Source: DAOVGZ01 sp964477815
Lineage (GTDB): Bacteria > Babelota > Babeliae > Babelales > Vermiphilaceae
Reading direction: 5' to 3'
Length of the DNA stretch: 23,293 bases
NCBI GenBank assembly: GCA_964477815.1
Contig: CAYZEO010000016.1
Location: forward strand, 1 to 23,293
Position 1 is the stretch's first letter, and every line of letters begins with the position of its first letter. Made by a program: the position numbers and the translations under genes. Shown here piece by piece: positions 14,669 to 23,226 of the stretch. The notes under the pieces were generated by a model. It saw only the letters and a list, made by a program, of their open reading frames with translations, made no database searches and had not been told where the DNA came from.

Positions 14669-16156
14669 TTAAAATGATGCAGCAACTTTTCCCCAAAGCC
14701 CCCATTGTTTTAACGAGCTGTTTCGTTGTGGTAATTCATAGAAAAATCCAGCTCCGAATGTTCCGTCTATCTTTTTCCCTTCGTGTTTTGAGGATAGGGA
14801 CAGGTGCACGCGATGATTAATTACGCTTCTACTTATACCAGAATGCAAATCAAGATCACTTTCCAAAATGGGAACAAATGTCTGGTTTGGGTCGGCTACT
14901 TCTTCATCAGCGGTATATTCAAGTGTATTGATGGTGCTTAGGTTTGCCGTTCGTGGTTTTGTGTCTCCCGGTTCTGATTTGCCGGCGATACCGTATATTG
15001 TTGGGAATGGGCATATTAGTTCGTCTAGTTTTTCGTCTCCCTTTCCCCAAATTCCATAACCAAGCTCCAGCTCAAGTTCTCCTTTTTTTATTCGAAAGCC
15101 AAATCCAAAATCGACCATACTATAGGGTCTAACTTTAAATTTCATGGTCAAGACATTAACGGCTGGAATTTTCAGATCTGGTCCGCGGTCTATTCTGTTG
15201 AGCAAGAGGTACCGACTCCATGGTTTATGAAGTAGGTCGACAGTGCGCATCTGGTTGCGTCGAATTAAAAAAGTATGTTCTATGTCAAGATAGAAGCAGA
15301 CATCAACAGGATCAGTATCATATGTTAAGACAATTTGCATGTTTACACCTGCTCCCATACCAAAATGACCATTTGGTCCAACCACAGCATCAAAAAGATA
15401 GTGCGCAGGATCTCGGTCTGCTGTTGCAAAGGTAAAGTGCGAATAATAAGCTAGCTGAAAATTATTTTCTGACATATAGGTGCTTCCGAGTGCAAGGCGT
15501 ATGTGAGACATTTCAAGTTTAGAGCGTTTTTCGCCAATTTTTGCATAACACCATTCTTTTTGTTGAAATGCTTCAACAATATCTTTAGGAGCTTCTCCTC
15601 CAGTTCCCCTGTTTAAAATATCAAATTGGTTTAACTGTATATCATTTTCGACTGCAACAATGGGCAAAGAAAGAGATATCCAGAATCGATCGAAAAGATC
15701 AGAAGTGAAAAAGCGTCTAAGTAACTGGTTGTACTCGATTAAAAAACCGACCTGTCGTTGTCGCGGGTCAATAGTAAATGTTCCCGAAAAATTGTCAGGC
15801 AACCCAAGCCATTCAGCTCTGATATCTCTGGTGTTTGTAGTTTGTGCATTATCGCCGGCAACGTGGAGGCATTTTTTGTTGTTAAAAAGAAAGTATTGAG
15901 CAGTTTTTTCGTGATACATAGATTGCTGAAAAAGACCAACTACTTGTATGGCAGCTAGCCCATCTCCATGCCGATCATGTATAATGTTGTGCCATCCAGA
16001 CTGAATAGCAGAAAGATTTTGACTTAAAGGGCGTGCGAACATGAATGATTGACTTGTGTAATCTTCGTCGGAGCAGTCATCGCATCGGCAGCACGATGGT
16101 CTGGCTATGCAGGGTGTAAGTAATAATAACAGTGCGATACTATTCTTTTTTTTCAT
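14669..16156 (-). CDS. putative outer-membrane beta-barrel protein
   Basis: A 495-residue protein with signal peptide MKKKNSIALLLLLTPCIA and C-terminal LWGKVAASF (terminal Phe, barrel-type ending). Right after the signal is a cysteine cluster, SCCRCDDCSDED. The body has many alternating hydrophobic strands (for example QVGFLIEYNQLL, RFWISLSLPIVAVEN, GHFGMGAGVNMQIVLTYD, MVDFGFGFRIKKGELELELG). It shares the order of several motifs with the 560-residue protein at 3324-5006, so both probably belong to one lineage-specific barrel family. The exact role (porin, adhesin or other) is unknown. It is divergent from the porin-like gene at 16412 and convergent with groEL. GGGCC precedes the ATG with moderate spacing. 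Confidence 0.75.
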   Translation of the reverse strand: MKKKNSIALLLLLTPCIARPSCCRCDDCSDEDYTSQSFMFARPLSQNLSAIQSGWHNIIHDRHGDGLAAIQVVGLFQQSMYHEKTAQYFLFNNKKCLHVAGDNAQTTNTRDIRAEWLGLPDNFSGTFTIDPRQRQVGFLIEYNQLLRRFFTSDLFDRFWISLSLPIVAVENDIQLNQFDILNRGTGGEAPKDIVEAFQQKEWCYAKIGEKRSKLEMSHIRLALGSTYMSENNFQLAYYSHFTFATADRDPAHYLFDAVVGPNGHFGMGAGVNMQIVLTYDTDPVDVCFYLDIEHTFLIRRNQMRTVDLLHKPWSRYLLLNRIDRGPDLKIPAVNVLTMKFKVRPYSMVDFGFGFRIKKGELELELGYGIWGKGDEKLDELICPFPTIYGIAGKSEPGDTKPRTANLSTINTLEYTADEEVADPNQTFVPILESDLDLHSGISRSVINHRVHLSLSSKHEGKKIDGTFGAGFFYELPQRNSSLKQWGLWGKVAASF

Positions 16157-16226
16157 TACCGGCCCTTTTTAATCTTATCAATCCCGCGTAAACTATCTTA
16201 TGGTGATTTGCGTTCAAAGACAAGTT

Positions 16227-16274
16227 TTTACTCGTGTGAGTAAATGATATTTTTTATTAAAGATAGTATCATTT
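16227..16274. promoter_or_regulatory. nested inverted repeats, possible operator
   Basis: TTTACTC-GTGT-GAGTAAA (16227-16244) is a perfect 18-bp inverted repeat. Overlapping it, AAATGATA (16242-16249) and TATCATTT (16267-16274) form an 8-bp inverted repeat with a 17-bp spacer. Both lie between two divergent outer-membrane genes, where a shared regulator could bind. Confidence 0.5.
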
Positions 16275-16305
16275 CATTTTTCATAAAAAAACAGATATTC
16301 CTGGT

Positions 16306-16334
16306 TTGATTTTTAGAAACGTGCACAGTATGAT
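16306..16334 (+). promoter_or_regulatory. probable promoter of the porin-like gene
   Basis: TTGATT (16306-16311), 17-bp spacer, TATGAT (16329-16334), about 78 bp before the start codon. The spacer contains the palindrome GTGCAC. Confidence 0.5.
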
Positions 16335-16411
16335 GGTTTGCAAATAAAAAAAGGGTTTTGATACAGGCAATGAAAAGATTTATAAAATAAAGAAAAAATA
16401 AAGGGAGTGTA

Positions 16412-17815
16412 ATGTATTCATCAAGAATGAGGTTCCATTTGATATGTTTTTTTGCGGTACTTTTTTATAATTCAAAGGTTTGTTCAGTCTCGCAAGGAAA
16501 AACGACATTGTCTCATGATGCAGCAGATAAAAAAGTGAAAAAAGAGAGCCCTGAATGTTTTTCCAAGCTAGATACTATAGAAAAAACAAAAGCAATGGAC
16601 GCCTTTTTAAGATGGGTAAAAAAGAAACCCTTTCGTTTTAAATTGTCTGGTTCAATGAGGCTTGATGCTTTTTTTGATTCTCGCATAGGTTATGATTTTT
16701 GGCAGGGTATAGATTTTAATAGTCCAAGGCCAAGAAAATTGGATCCTAATGAAGAAGACATTAACAATAAATCGCAATTTACTATTATTCCATGGCCTCT
16801 TTTGCAGCTCGATGTTTTAGGTCCAAAAGTGTGGGGTGCAAAATCATCAGCTTTGATCAAAGCTGATATTGTTGGACGGACGTTTCCACTTGGTGATGAG
16901 CTATTTAATTCGTATGGACTTCCTCGGATAAAACATGCTTTTTGTCAATTTGACTGGGAAAGCACAAGTTTGCGATGCGGTCTTTATTATCATCCGCTTG
17001 CAATGGTTGAGTTATGTCCGGATACTGTTTCGGTTAATGGTGGAGAAATGTTTGATCCATTTCAGTATAGTTTTATGTTTCAGGTTCGTCATCGCTTTGA
17101 TCCTATGGAAATTGTTGCGGCAGTTGGCAGAATTCCTTATAAAGAAAGATCGCGCCATTCGATTTCACCGCATTTTTATTTGCGTATGAATGTTTTTGTT
17201 GGAGATCATTTACTTTGTGTTGGTAGCGACTTTCGCACAATGGTTCCTCGCCTAGAGACCGATTCTTCGCTTGCAACAAATCTAACAGCTGGTGCGAATG
17301 GATATAAAGAATCCGAAGTGATTAAAAGTTTTATTCCGTTTATTGCTGCTCGTTTTAAAAAAGATGATTTTATGTTGAAGTTGCGTTTTACTTATGCTGA
17401 GAACGCTGCAATCTTTGATCAAATTGGAGGTTATGCTGTCTGTCAAAGAGATCCTGCAACTGACAGAAGAATGTATACAAAGTTGCGCAGTTGGAATATT
17501 TGGATGGACGCGTTACATGCTAATTCAAAAAGAGAAATCGGTCTTTTTGTAGCTTTTGCAAAAAATATAGGGTCACGCAATAAAATACAAAAGGATCCAA
17601 GTGGTAATTTGATGATTTTTGGTTGGGGTGTTAATGCTGATTACATGTTTAGGGTTCAACCAAGAATCAGAGTTTTTCGGGGTCCTATCACTCTTGGTGT
17701 TGAGCTTGAACATACTAGAGCCGCGTATGGAACAACAAATGATTGTGGCAAAGTAGATGATGGATGCCCAGTTCCACATACTCGTGTCATAGCTTCTATT
17801 ATTTATGCATTTTGA
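16412..17815 (+). CDS. porin-like outer-membrane protein
   Basis: A 467-residue protein with N-terminal signal (RFHLICFFAVLFYNSKVCS) and C-terminal HTRVIASIIYAF, again ending in Phe. After a Lys-rich periplasmic stretch comes LSGSMRLDAFFDSRIGYDFW, then LDVLGPKVWGAKSSALIKAD, IKHAFCQFDWESTSLRCGLYYHP and ELCPDTVSVNGGEMFDPF. This order (G-P-x-V-x-GAK-(S/T)-S, then HA-x-x-x-x-(D/E)W, then G-x-Y-(W/Y)-HP) matches a widespread family of 16-stranded porin-like proteins known to me from Bacteroidetes and related genomes; that assignment is from memory. The start is supported by AAGGGAG five bases upstream; a second ATG lies five codons in. A terminator follows directly. Confidence 0.75.
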   Translation: MYSSRMRFHLICFFAVLFYNSKVCSVSQGKTTLSHDAADKKVKKESPECFSKLDTIEKTKAMDAFLRWVKKKPFRFKLSGSMRLDAFFDSRIGYDFWQGIDFNSPRPRKLDPNEEDINNKSQFTIIPWPLLQLDVLGPKVWGAKSSALIKADIVGRTFPLGDELFNSYGLPRIKHAFCQFDWESTSLRCGLYYHPLAMVELCPDTVSVNGGEMFDPFQYSFMFQVRHRFDPMEIVAAVGRIPYKERSRHSISPHFYLRMNVFVGDHLLCVGSDFRTMVPRLETDSSLATNLTAGANGYKESEVIKSFIPFIAARFKKDDFMLKLRFTYAENAAIFDQIGGYAVCQRDPATDRRMYTKLRSWNIWMDALHANSKREIGLFVAFAKNIGSRNKIQKDPSGNLMIFGWGVNADYMFRVQPRIRVFRGPITLGVELEHTRAAYGTTNDCGKVDDGCPVPHTRVIASIIYAF

Positions 17816-17826
17816 TTATAAGGTGT

Positions 17827-17862
17827 AAGGCGAAGAACTATTTCTTCGCCTTTAAATTTTTT
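17827..17862. terminator. terminator overlapping the 3' end of the opposing gene
   Basis: AAGGCGAAGAA (17827-17837) pairs with TTCTTCGCCTT (17842-17852) around a 4-nt loop, followed by TAAATTTTTT on the plus strand. The loop holds the stop codon of the minus-strand 1214-residue gene, whose last codons form one arm of the stem. Confidence 0.8.
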
Positions 17863-20800
17863 GGTTCAACTTTTACCTGATCCCAGTCTCCTGGTTGGCC
17901 AGTGTCAAACCAGATATAGTTTAGAATCGTCCGTGAAGATGGCTCAAAGTTTAGATTTAATCCACCTAAATTATAATTTTTTGTTTTTTCTGCTGCAGCA
18001 ATAATACTTTTGTTTGTAATTGGTCCTTTAATTTTCTTGAGAATATCAAAAAAGATTGCCGCTGCAATATATGCAACTGCGCTATATGCATCAGGTTTTT
18101 CTGTTCCCATCTCTTTTCTATATTCAATTAATATAGGAAGGTTACTTTCTGGATTGGGAACCGTTTGAATATCAACAAACTGTTTTCCTAGCCCTTTTTC
18201 CCTTATAAATTCTTTAAAATTAATATCTCCGAGTTGAATACCGAGCAGTTTTTTTCCGACTAAATCTTCAACTCCTACTTGTCTTAAAAATTCAGTTGCT
18301 GCTCGAGAGGTGCTGAGCAATGCGATACCGGTTGGCTTGAACATTTCGAGTTCTTTTACTTGTTTAGAAAAGTCTGTTGTATTTCGAGCGTAGCCCAAGA
18401 AGGTATAGTTTTCTTTTTTTACTCCGGCGAGCTTTAAAATATTTTTTACGCCAGCTGTCATTTCATCTGCTTGCGCAAAGAGTGAGAATTTTTTAATACC
18501 GAGTTTTTCAATGCCATATTTGAACAAAGCAAGTTCTATCTGGTCGTATGGCGGTGTCAAGTGAAGAATATTTGAATAAGATGGGTCACGCAGAACGGGA
18601 GAACCGGTGAAGGGGAATACTACAAGAACTTTTTTTTCTTTGATTAGGTCAAGATATCCTGCTGTTGTTGGGCTTCCAAGTGAAGAAAGGATGATGTTTG
18701 TTTTGTATTTTTTGATAAGTGTTTCGACGTTTTTTCGTGCCGTTTTTGGATCGTATCCATCATCAAGTACAACCAGTTTTACCTTTTGTCCTCTGATGCC
18801 ACCTTCACGGTTTATTTTTCGAATATAAACATCAAGCCCCTCCCTCATTTTTTTGCCCTCAAACCTTAGGCTTTTAGACATATCAAGAGTGGAACCGATA
18901 ACAAATGGTCCTTTGGGTTTTATAGGTTGTTCTTTTTTTGAAGGTGGTTTTTCTTTTTCTACTGCTTTTTTTATTTTTTTAATCTTTTGTTTTTCTTTTT
19001 CCAATTTCGTGACATCTACGGGAATCCATTCTTTTTTTCCATTGTTGAGCCAGATAAAGCGAGAAAGGCGGCGATCCTTTTTATCAAAGCTTAGTTTTAT
19101 TCCACCAAGATCAAGATTTTTAATATCCTCGGCTTTTTTTATAAGTTCAGCTTTGTCTGTTGAGCCTCCTGTCAGTTTAAGTAGATGAATAAAAATACTT
19201 GCACAAATATAAGCTTCAGCGCTGAGGCCATCGATCGGTTTTTTTCCAATTTGTTCTCGGTATTCTTTTAAGATAGGGATGGGACTTGTTTTTGGATTTG
19301 GGATAGCTTGTGCGTCGATGTAGTTTGCGAGCAGCCCCCTGTCTTTCAAAAATTCGTTAAAAATTGGATTTCCTAAATCTGCACCGAGCATTTTTGTGTG
19401 AATAAGATTCTCTGCCCCTATTCCTTTAATGATTGCCATAGATGCTGCTGAGGTTGTCCATAAAATAATTGCATCAGGATTAAAGTTGGTTATAGTTGAC
19501 GACTGTTTGCTCATATCAGTTATGTTTCGTTTGTGCGTTACCTCGACAATGTCACGGTTGGGTATTCCTGCATTTCTTAATGTTTCTCGCAGGCCTGCTG
19601 CGGTTACATCGCTTTGAGTCAGTAGAGCAAATCGTTTTGCGTCTAGTGTTTTTTGAGCGTAGGTAATAAGAGCATCTGACATTGCGGGGTAGGAAGGTCT
19701 GAAGTGTATAAAATATTCAGGTGTTGGGTTTCTCAGTGCTGGCGAGCCGGAAGATGTGAATAAGACAGCAACCTTTTTATCTTTTACAAGATCAAGATAT
19801 GCTTTTGTTGTTGCGCTGCCAACAGGGAAAAGAATGACATTCACTTTGTATTTATTAATCAGTTCAAGTGCATTTTCGCGAGCCCGATTTGGGTTGTATC
19901 CGTCATCAAGAACAATGAGCCTGATTTTTTTCCCATTAATACCGCCTTCACGGTTTTGTTTGTCTATTCTCAATTTTAGACCTAGTTTTACGCTTTCGCT
20001 TTCTTCTTTTACATTTCCGGTCAGTCCAAGTGTTGTTCCGATAACAATTTCTTGTGGTTCTTTTTTAATGACCGGTGTTTTTTTCTGAGCACTTTCTGCA
20101 GCCTTTTTGGCAAGTTCGGCTTCCTTTAGCGCAAGAGCAGCCTCTTTTTTAGCGATTTCAGTTTCTTTTTTTGCAAGTTCGATCTCTTTTTTTGTTTGAT
20201 CGGGTTTTTCCTGAATAGTTTCTTTTCTTTTGGTTGGTTTCTTTTTCAATTGACATTCTTTTAGTTTACTTTGAAGCTGTTCAACCTGTTTTTTTAGTGT
20301 TTTGACATGTTGAGTTTCACCAGTAATTTCATCTCCAGTAGCAAGATTGTATTCTTTTGTTTTTTTTATTTTCCCGTGTTCGTCACGAACGTCTCTATTG
20401 TACAGTGAGATTCTCCAGTTCATTATAGATCCGTTTGTTTGGATTATGGCAAATGCGTCGTAGAAAAATCGGTAAAGGGCCCGGAATGTTCTGTTTTGTG
20501 CTGACAGAACCATCCATGCAGTTGCTCCCTTGTCTGAGTCTGTTGGAGTAAGTCCTTGTGTTGTTGAGTGTTTTGTAAGGCGGTCTTCCGATTTGATAAT
20601 GACTTTAACATCGATTGTTTGCGGAGATTCTGTTTTTACATTGAGGTTGCGAATTGCCGTTTGCTCTTTGCCATCTAAAACAAAAAAGTCTGCAAAGTTG
20701 TCTTCATTAAGTTCAGAATAATCACGATCAAAATATGAAATACGGATGATCTCGGTTTGAGAACCTTCTCGTCCGATCAAATAAAGAGCTAGCGGAAGTG

Positions 20801-21482
20801 TGCCAAAGAAGCGATTCATGAGTTTTTCAGGAACTTTTGGGGCTCGCGTTCTCAGTTCTCTCAGAAGCCCAAAGTTGCGCCAGTGTTCTTTATCTTCGTG
20901 TAGTCCTCGAATGTATATGACGTTATTTGGATTAACTTCCATGAGGCGTAATATTACGGTTAATGTTTCCAAGATAAAAGGGGAAAGATTGATTGCATTT
21001 CCGTTGAAAACAAGAAAACAGTTTTTAATTAATTTTAAGTTATTATCTATGATTCCGTCATGCTTGAGACTTGTTAGGTCCCGTACAAGAGAATGGAACG
21101 ACCCATGCAAATCTCCAAAAATTATGAATCGTGAGTCTGCTGGAGGAGCGAGCTTTTGAACAAATCGGTCTATGTAACCATTTTTTTCACGTTCATCTAC
21201 CATTGTTTCAAGAAGATTTTCTAAGTTCTTGGCATTCCAGAGAGGTCTTTTTTTAATGCCAAAAAATCTAGAAGCTTTTTCGAACCATCCAGGTGTATTT
21301 TTTTTATGAAAAGATGTGTAGTGCGGGTTGAGCCAGTTTGCATTATCGTTGTCTGGATATTCTTCGTAAGCATCTGCGTAGTTCCTTATTTCATCTAATG
21401 TTTTAAATTCTGTTGCTTTGACAGAGCAGATGTTTGTCAACAAGATGCCGAATAAAATAAAAACGGTTGTTTTTTTTATCAT
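17838..21482 (-). CDS. secreted fusion: degenerate metallophosphatase + coiled coil + two type-1 periplasmic-binding domains
   Basis: A 1214-residue exported protein. Signal peptide 1-23. A calcineurin/PPP-like domain follows (about 117-300): motif 1 GDLHG (123-127) is intact, but the GD-x-VDRG motif reads GNAINLS (161-167) and GNHE reads GLHE (193-196), so metal binding is probably impaired. A Lys/Glu-rich coiled coil (about 392-470) has near-heptad repeats of the type ELAKKET/EIAKKEA. Then come two copies of a Leu/Ile/Val-receptor-like (Peripla_BP_6) domain, about 478-825 and 860-1204, both with NREGGI, VLDDGY, YLDL and a GSP-x-LR motif, joined by another charged linker. Type-1 binding domains hold amino acids or similar small ligands. 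The gene has AAAGGAA before its ATG and begins 18 bp after the channel-like gene. No permease or ATPase is nearby. Confidence 0.88.
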   Translation of the reverse strand: MIKKTTVFILFGILLTNICSVKATEFKTLDEIRNYADAYEEYPDNDNANWLNPHYTSFHKKNTPGWFEKASRFFGIKKRPLWNAKNLENLLETMVDEREKNGYIDRFVQKLAPPADSRFIIFGDLHGSFHSLVRDLTSLKHDGIIDNNLKLIKNCFLVFNGNAINLSPFILETLTVILRLMEVNPNNVIYIRGLHEDKEHWRNFGLLRELRTRAPKVPEKLMNRFFGTLPLALYLIGREGSQTEIIRISYFDRDYSELNEDNFADFFVLDGKEQTAIRNLNVKTESPQTIDVKVIIKSEDRLTKHSTTQGLTPTDSDKGATAWMVLSAQNRTFRALYRFFYDAFAIIQTNGSIMNWRISLYNRDVRDEHGKIKKTKEYNLATGDEITGETQHVKTLKKQVEQLQSKLKECQLKKKPTKRKETIQEKPDQTKKEIELAKKETEIAKKEAALALKEAELAKKAAESAQKKTPVIKKEPQEIVIGTTLGLTGNVKEESESVKLGLKLRIDKQNREGGINGKKIRLIVLDDGYNPNRARENALELINKYKVNVILFPVGSATTKAYLDLVKDKKVAVLFTSSGSPALRNPTPEYFIHFRPSYPAMSDALITYAQKTLDAKRFALLTQSDVTAAGLRETLRNAGIPNRDIVEVTHKRNITDMSKQSSTITNFNPDAIILWTTSAASMAIIKGIGAENLIHTKMLGADLGNPIFNEFLKDRGLLANYIDAQAIPNPKTSPIPILKEYREQIGKKPIDGLSAEAYICASIFIHLLKLTGGSTDKAELIKKAEDIKNLDLGGIKLSFDKKDRRLSRFIWLNNGKKEWIPVDVTKLEKEKQKIKKIKKAVEKEKPPSKKEQPIKPKGPFVIGSTLDMSKSLRFEGKKMREGLDVYIRKINREGGIRGQKVKLVVLDDGYDPKTARKNVETLIKKYKTNIILSSLGSPTTAGYLDLIKEKKVLVVFPFTGSPVLRDPSYSNILHLTPPYDQIELALFKYGIEKLGIKKFSLFAQADEMTAGVKNILKLAGVKKENYTFLGYARNTTDFSKQVKELEMFKPTGIALLSTSRAATEFLRQVGVEDLVGKKLLGIQLGDINFKEFIREKGLGKQFVDIQTVPNPESNLPILIEYRKEMGTEKPDAYSAVAYIAAAIFFDILKKIKGPITNKSIIAAAEKTKNYNLGGLNLNFEPSSRTILNYIWFDTGQPGDWDQVKVEPKNLKAKK

Positions 21483-21500
21483 TACAGATTCCTTTTTTTG

Positions 21501-22577
21501 TTATGTTGCCATCCAATAGGTAACAAGGTAGTAGACGCCGCTCAGCTGTATTATATGGAGCAGTATAAGTGATATGCCGCGGATTTTTTCCATGCCCGGT
21601 TTGCGCAGCAATATATTGATAAAGAAAATAACAAAGCAGAGTGTCAAAAATATGTTAAAGATATGATCTGTAAGCATGAAGTAACCAACTTTTGGTGCTG
21701 CATTTTCTATAACAAAGCGATAACTGATAAGTGCCGCTATATTTGCAGTGGAGATACTAATCCGTGTTTTGTAATACTCATACGGGAAGGTCAGGCCGAT
21801 GAACGAAAGGTATAAAACAAGAAATAGGGGAAGCAAAAGAATAAATGCATCGCGTGCCCCTGTTCTGTCAAAATCTATAGAAAAAATAACAACAGGATGA
21901 AATACTTTTGTTGTTGGGTCGTGCCTGTCTAGTAACGCTTCACTATACCCTGTCTCCACAGCATGGTTTGCTTTTTGCCATCCAGAAATACGCATGTTTT
22001 GAGATAATGAAAGATCAGATTCGTATGAATCAAAGACCAGCTCGCCAGGTGAGACTTGTTTGTTAATAAGCGTTATAAATATTCGATGGTCGTTGAAAGG
22101 AAACAGTCGATAATTCAAGTTAGAACTAAACTTTACTCGAACATCGTATCTAGCGAGCATAACGCCATTGATCAGTTTGGTTTTTGGTTTTGATTTTTTC
22201 TCAATTTTTCCTTTGTCAAAAGAAAATTTATCGATAGTCTCTAGCGATATTACCGACGGATTAAATCGAAACCAAACAATAGTATCAACGGTAAAAAGCC
22301 CGTGACGCATATCAAATTCTTGAAAATTCTCGATGTGTATGCCTGCTTCTACTTTGGTACCGATAGATGAACCAAGAAATTTTCGGACAGAATCGGGAGT
22401 GAGGACCTTAAATTGTGGACGAGGATCGGTGCTAAAAAAACCGGTCGCTTTTTGGTGGAACCACCGAACACAGATAAGTGAGCTTAGAATAATCAATACT
22501 GCCTGATATTTAAGGGTCGCAAACCGAGCAGGATTTAAATAATGGATCAATGATTTGAACTTCATAGGACCGCCCAT
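21501..22577 (-). CDS. pentameric ligand-gated ion channel-like protein (Cys-loop receptor superfamily)
   Basis: A 358-residue membrane protein. A hydrophobic N-terminal segment (about 25-40) is followed by a beta-rich extracellular domain (about 55-240) and four membrane helices: M1 about 243-263 with the conserved proline (P250), M2 about 272-290 (TRISISTANIAALISYRFV), M3 about 299-324, M4 about 334-355. Family hallmarks: EAGIHIENFQEFDMRHGLF, FPFNDHRI (159-166; the FPFD of the Cys-loop position, Asp to Asn and without flanking cysteines, as in prokaryotic members), ISGW near 200, and P-x-x-GYFMLTD in the M2-M3 region. Prokaryotic relatives such as GLIC and ELIC form cation channels gated by protons or small amines. 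Ligand and ion are unknown. The start is uncertain: ATG 22577 or ATG 22565; neither has a strong ribosome-binding site. Confidence 0.82.
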   Translation of the reverse strand: MGGPMKFKSLIHYLNPARFATLKYQAVLIILSSLICVRWFHQKATGFFSTDPRPQFKVLTPDSVRKFLGSSIGTKVEAGIHIENFQEFDMRHGLFTVDTIVWFRFNPSVISLETIDKFSFDKGKIEKKSKPKTKLINGVMLARYDVRVKFSSNLNYRLFPFNDHRIFITLINKQVSPGELVFDSYESDLSLSQNMRISGWQKANHAVETGYSEALLDRHDPTTKVFHPVVIFSIDFDRTGARDAFILLLPLFLVLYLSFIGLTFPYEYYKTRISISTANIAALISYRFVIENAAPKVGYFMLTDHIFNIFLTLCFVIFFINILLRKPGMEKIRGISLILLHIIQLSGVYYLVTYWMAT

Positions 22578-22648
22578 TTTTTAGGGTGCTTATTACATTT
22601 TTTCTGTATTAAGCATGCTGGGCGTTTGAGCAAGAAGTCAATGGATCG

Positions 22649-23164
22649 CTAGACCCATGAGTTTAGAGCGTTAATTTTTTGCCATATTGAGCAGATTTTT
22701 CTAAGATTTCTGTACCCTTTTATAGTGTACAAGGTTACCTTTTTTGTAATTTCTTTTTCTTTCTTTTTTTTAATCTTTTTTTTGTCTGAATGATTAAGAT
22801 TTACTTTTCTGGTCTCAATTATTTTTTTTTCAATTATTGTCAGTGTTCCTTCATTGCAAGGAGTTTTTTTTATATTAAGTCCTCGCAGATCAAAGCCGGT
22901 GCATATTTCCTTTTTTTTGTTTGTCCACATACCAAGAGAAGTATTTTTTTCCCAAATGTCGTTTTCATTGTTATTGAATGTTTTTGGATAAAGGCCTACC
23001 TTTTCTATTTCATTTTCTAGTTTGTCTATTTGTTTATTATGCTGCAGGAGTTTTATTTCATTTTTTGAAAGACCATGATTCTTTTTCAGTTTGAACATGC
23101 ATATAGTTTTTATCGGAATAAGTATGGAAGTTGTTAGTGTAAGAAAAAGGATTGTTCTGTTCAT
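22649..23164 (-). CDS. small secreted lysine-rich protein of unknown function
   Basis: I use the ATG at 23164 (171 residues), with GAAGG six bases upstream, rather than the TTG just before it. The N-terminus MNRTILFLTLTTSILIPIKT is a signal peptide or anchor. A predicted coiled coil follows (about 30-58, KNEIKLLQHNKQIDKLENEI). Later comes a very basic stretch of Lys/Glu repeats (about 125-140) and a Trp-containing end. Cysteines occur at the signal end, ICTGF, TPCNEG and KICS. No known domain. It is 71 bp upstream of the channel gene on the same strand and may be the first gene of that operon. Confidence 0.65.
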   Translation of the reverse strand: MNRTILFLTLTTSILIPIKTICMFKLKKNHGLSKNEIKLLQHNKQIDKLENEIEKVGLYPKTFNNNENDIWEKNTSLGMWTNKKKEICTGFDLRGLNIKKTPCNEGTLTIIEKKIIETRKVNLNHSDKKKIKKKKEKEITKKVTLYTIKGYRNLRKICSIWQKINALNSWV

Positions 23165-23226
23165 CAAAAACCTTCGAATATAGTGATTTATAATTAAAAA
23201 ATTTTTCTATGTTGAATTATTGTAGT

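Noticed and set aside
17838..21482. Ordinary branched-chain amino acid ABC importer
   Set aside because: Only the binding domains are present; no LivH/M permease or LivG/F ATPase is adjacent, and the neighbour is a channel-like protein.
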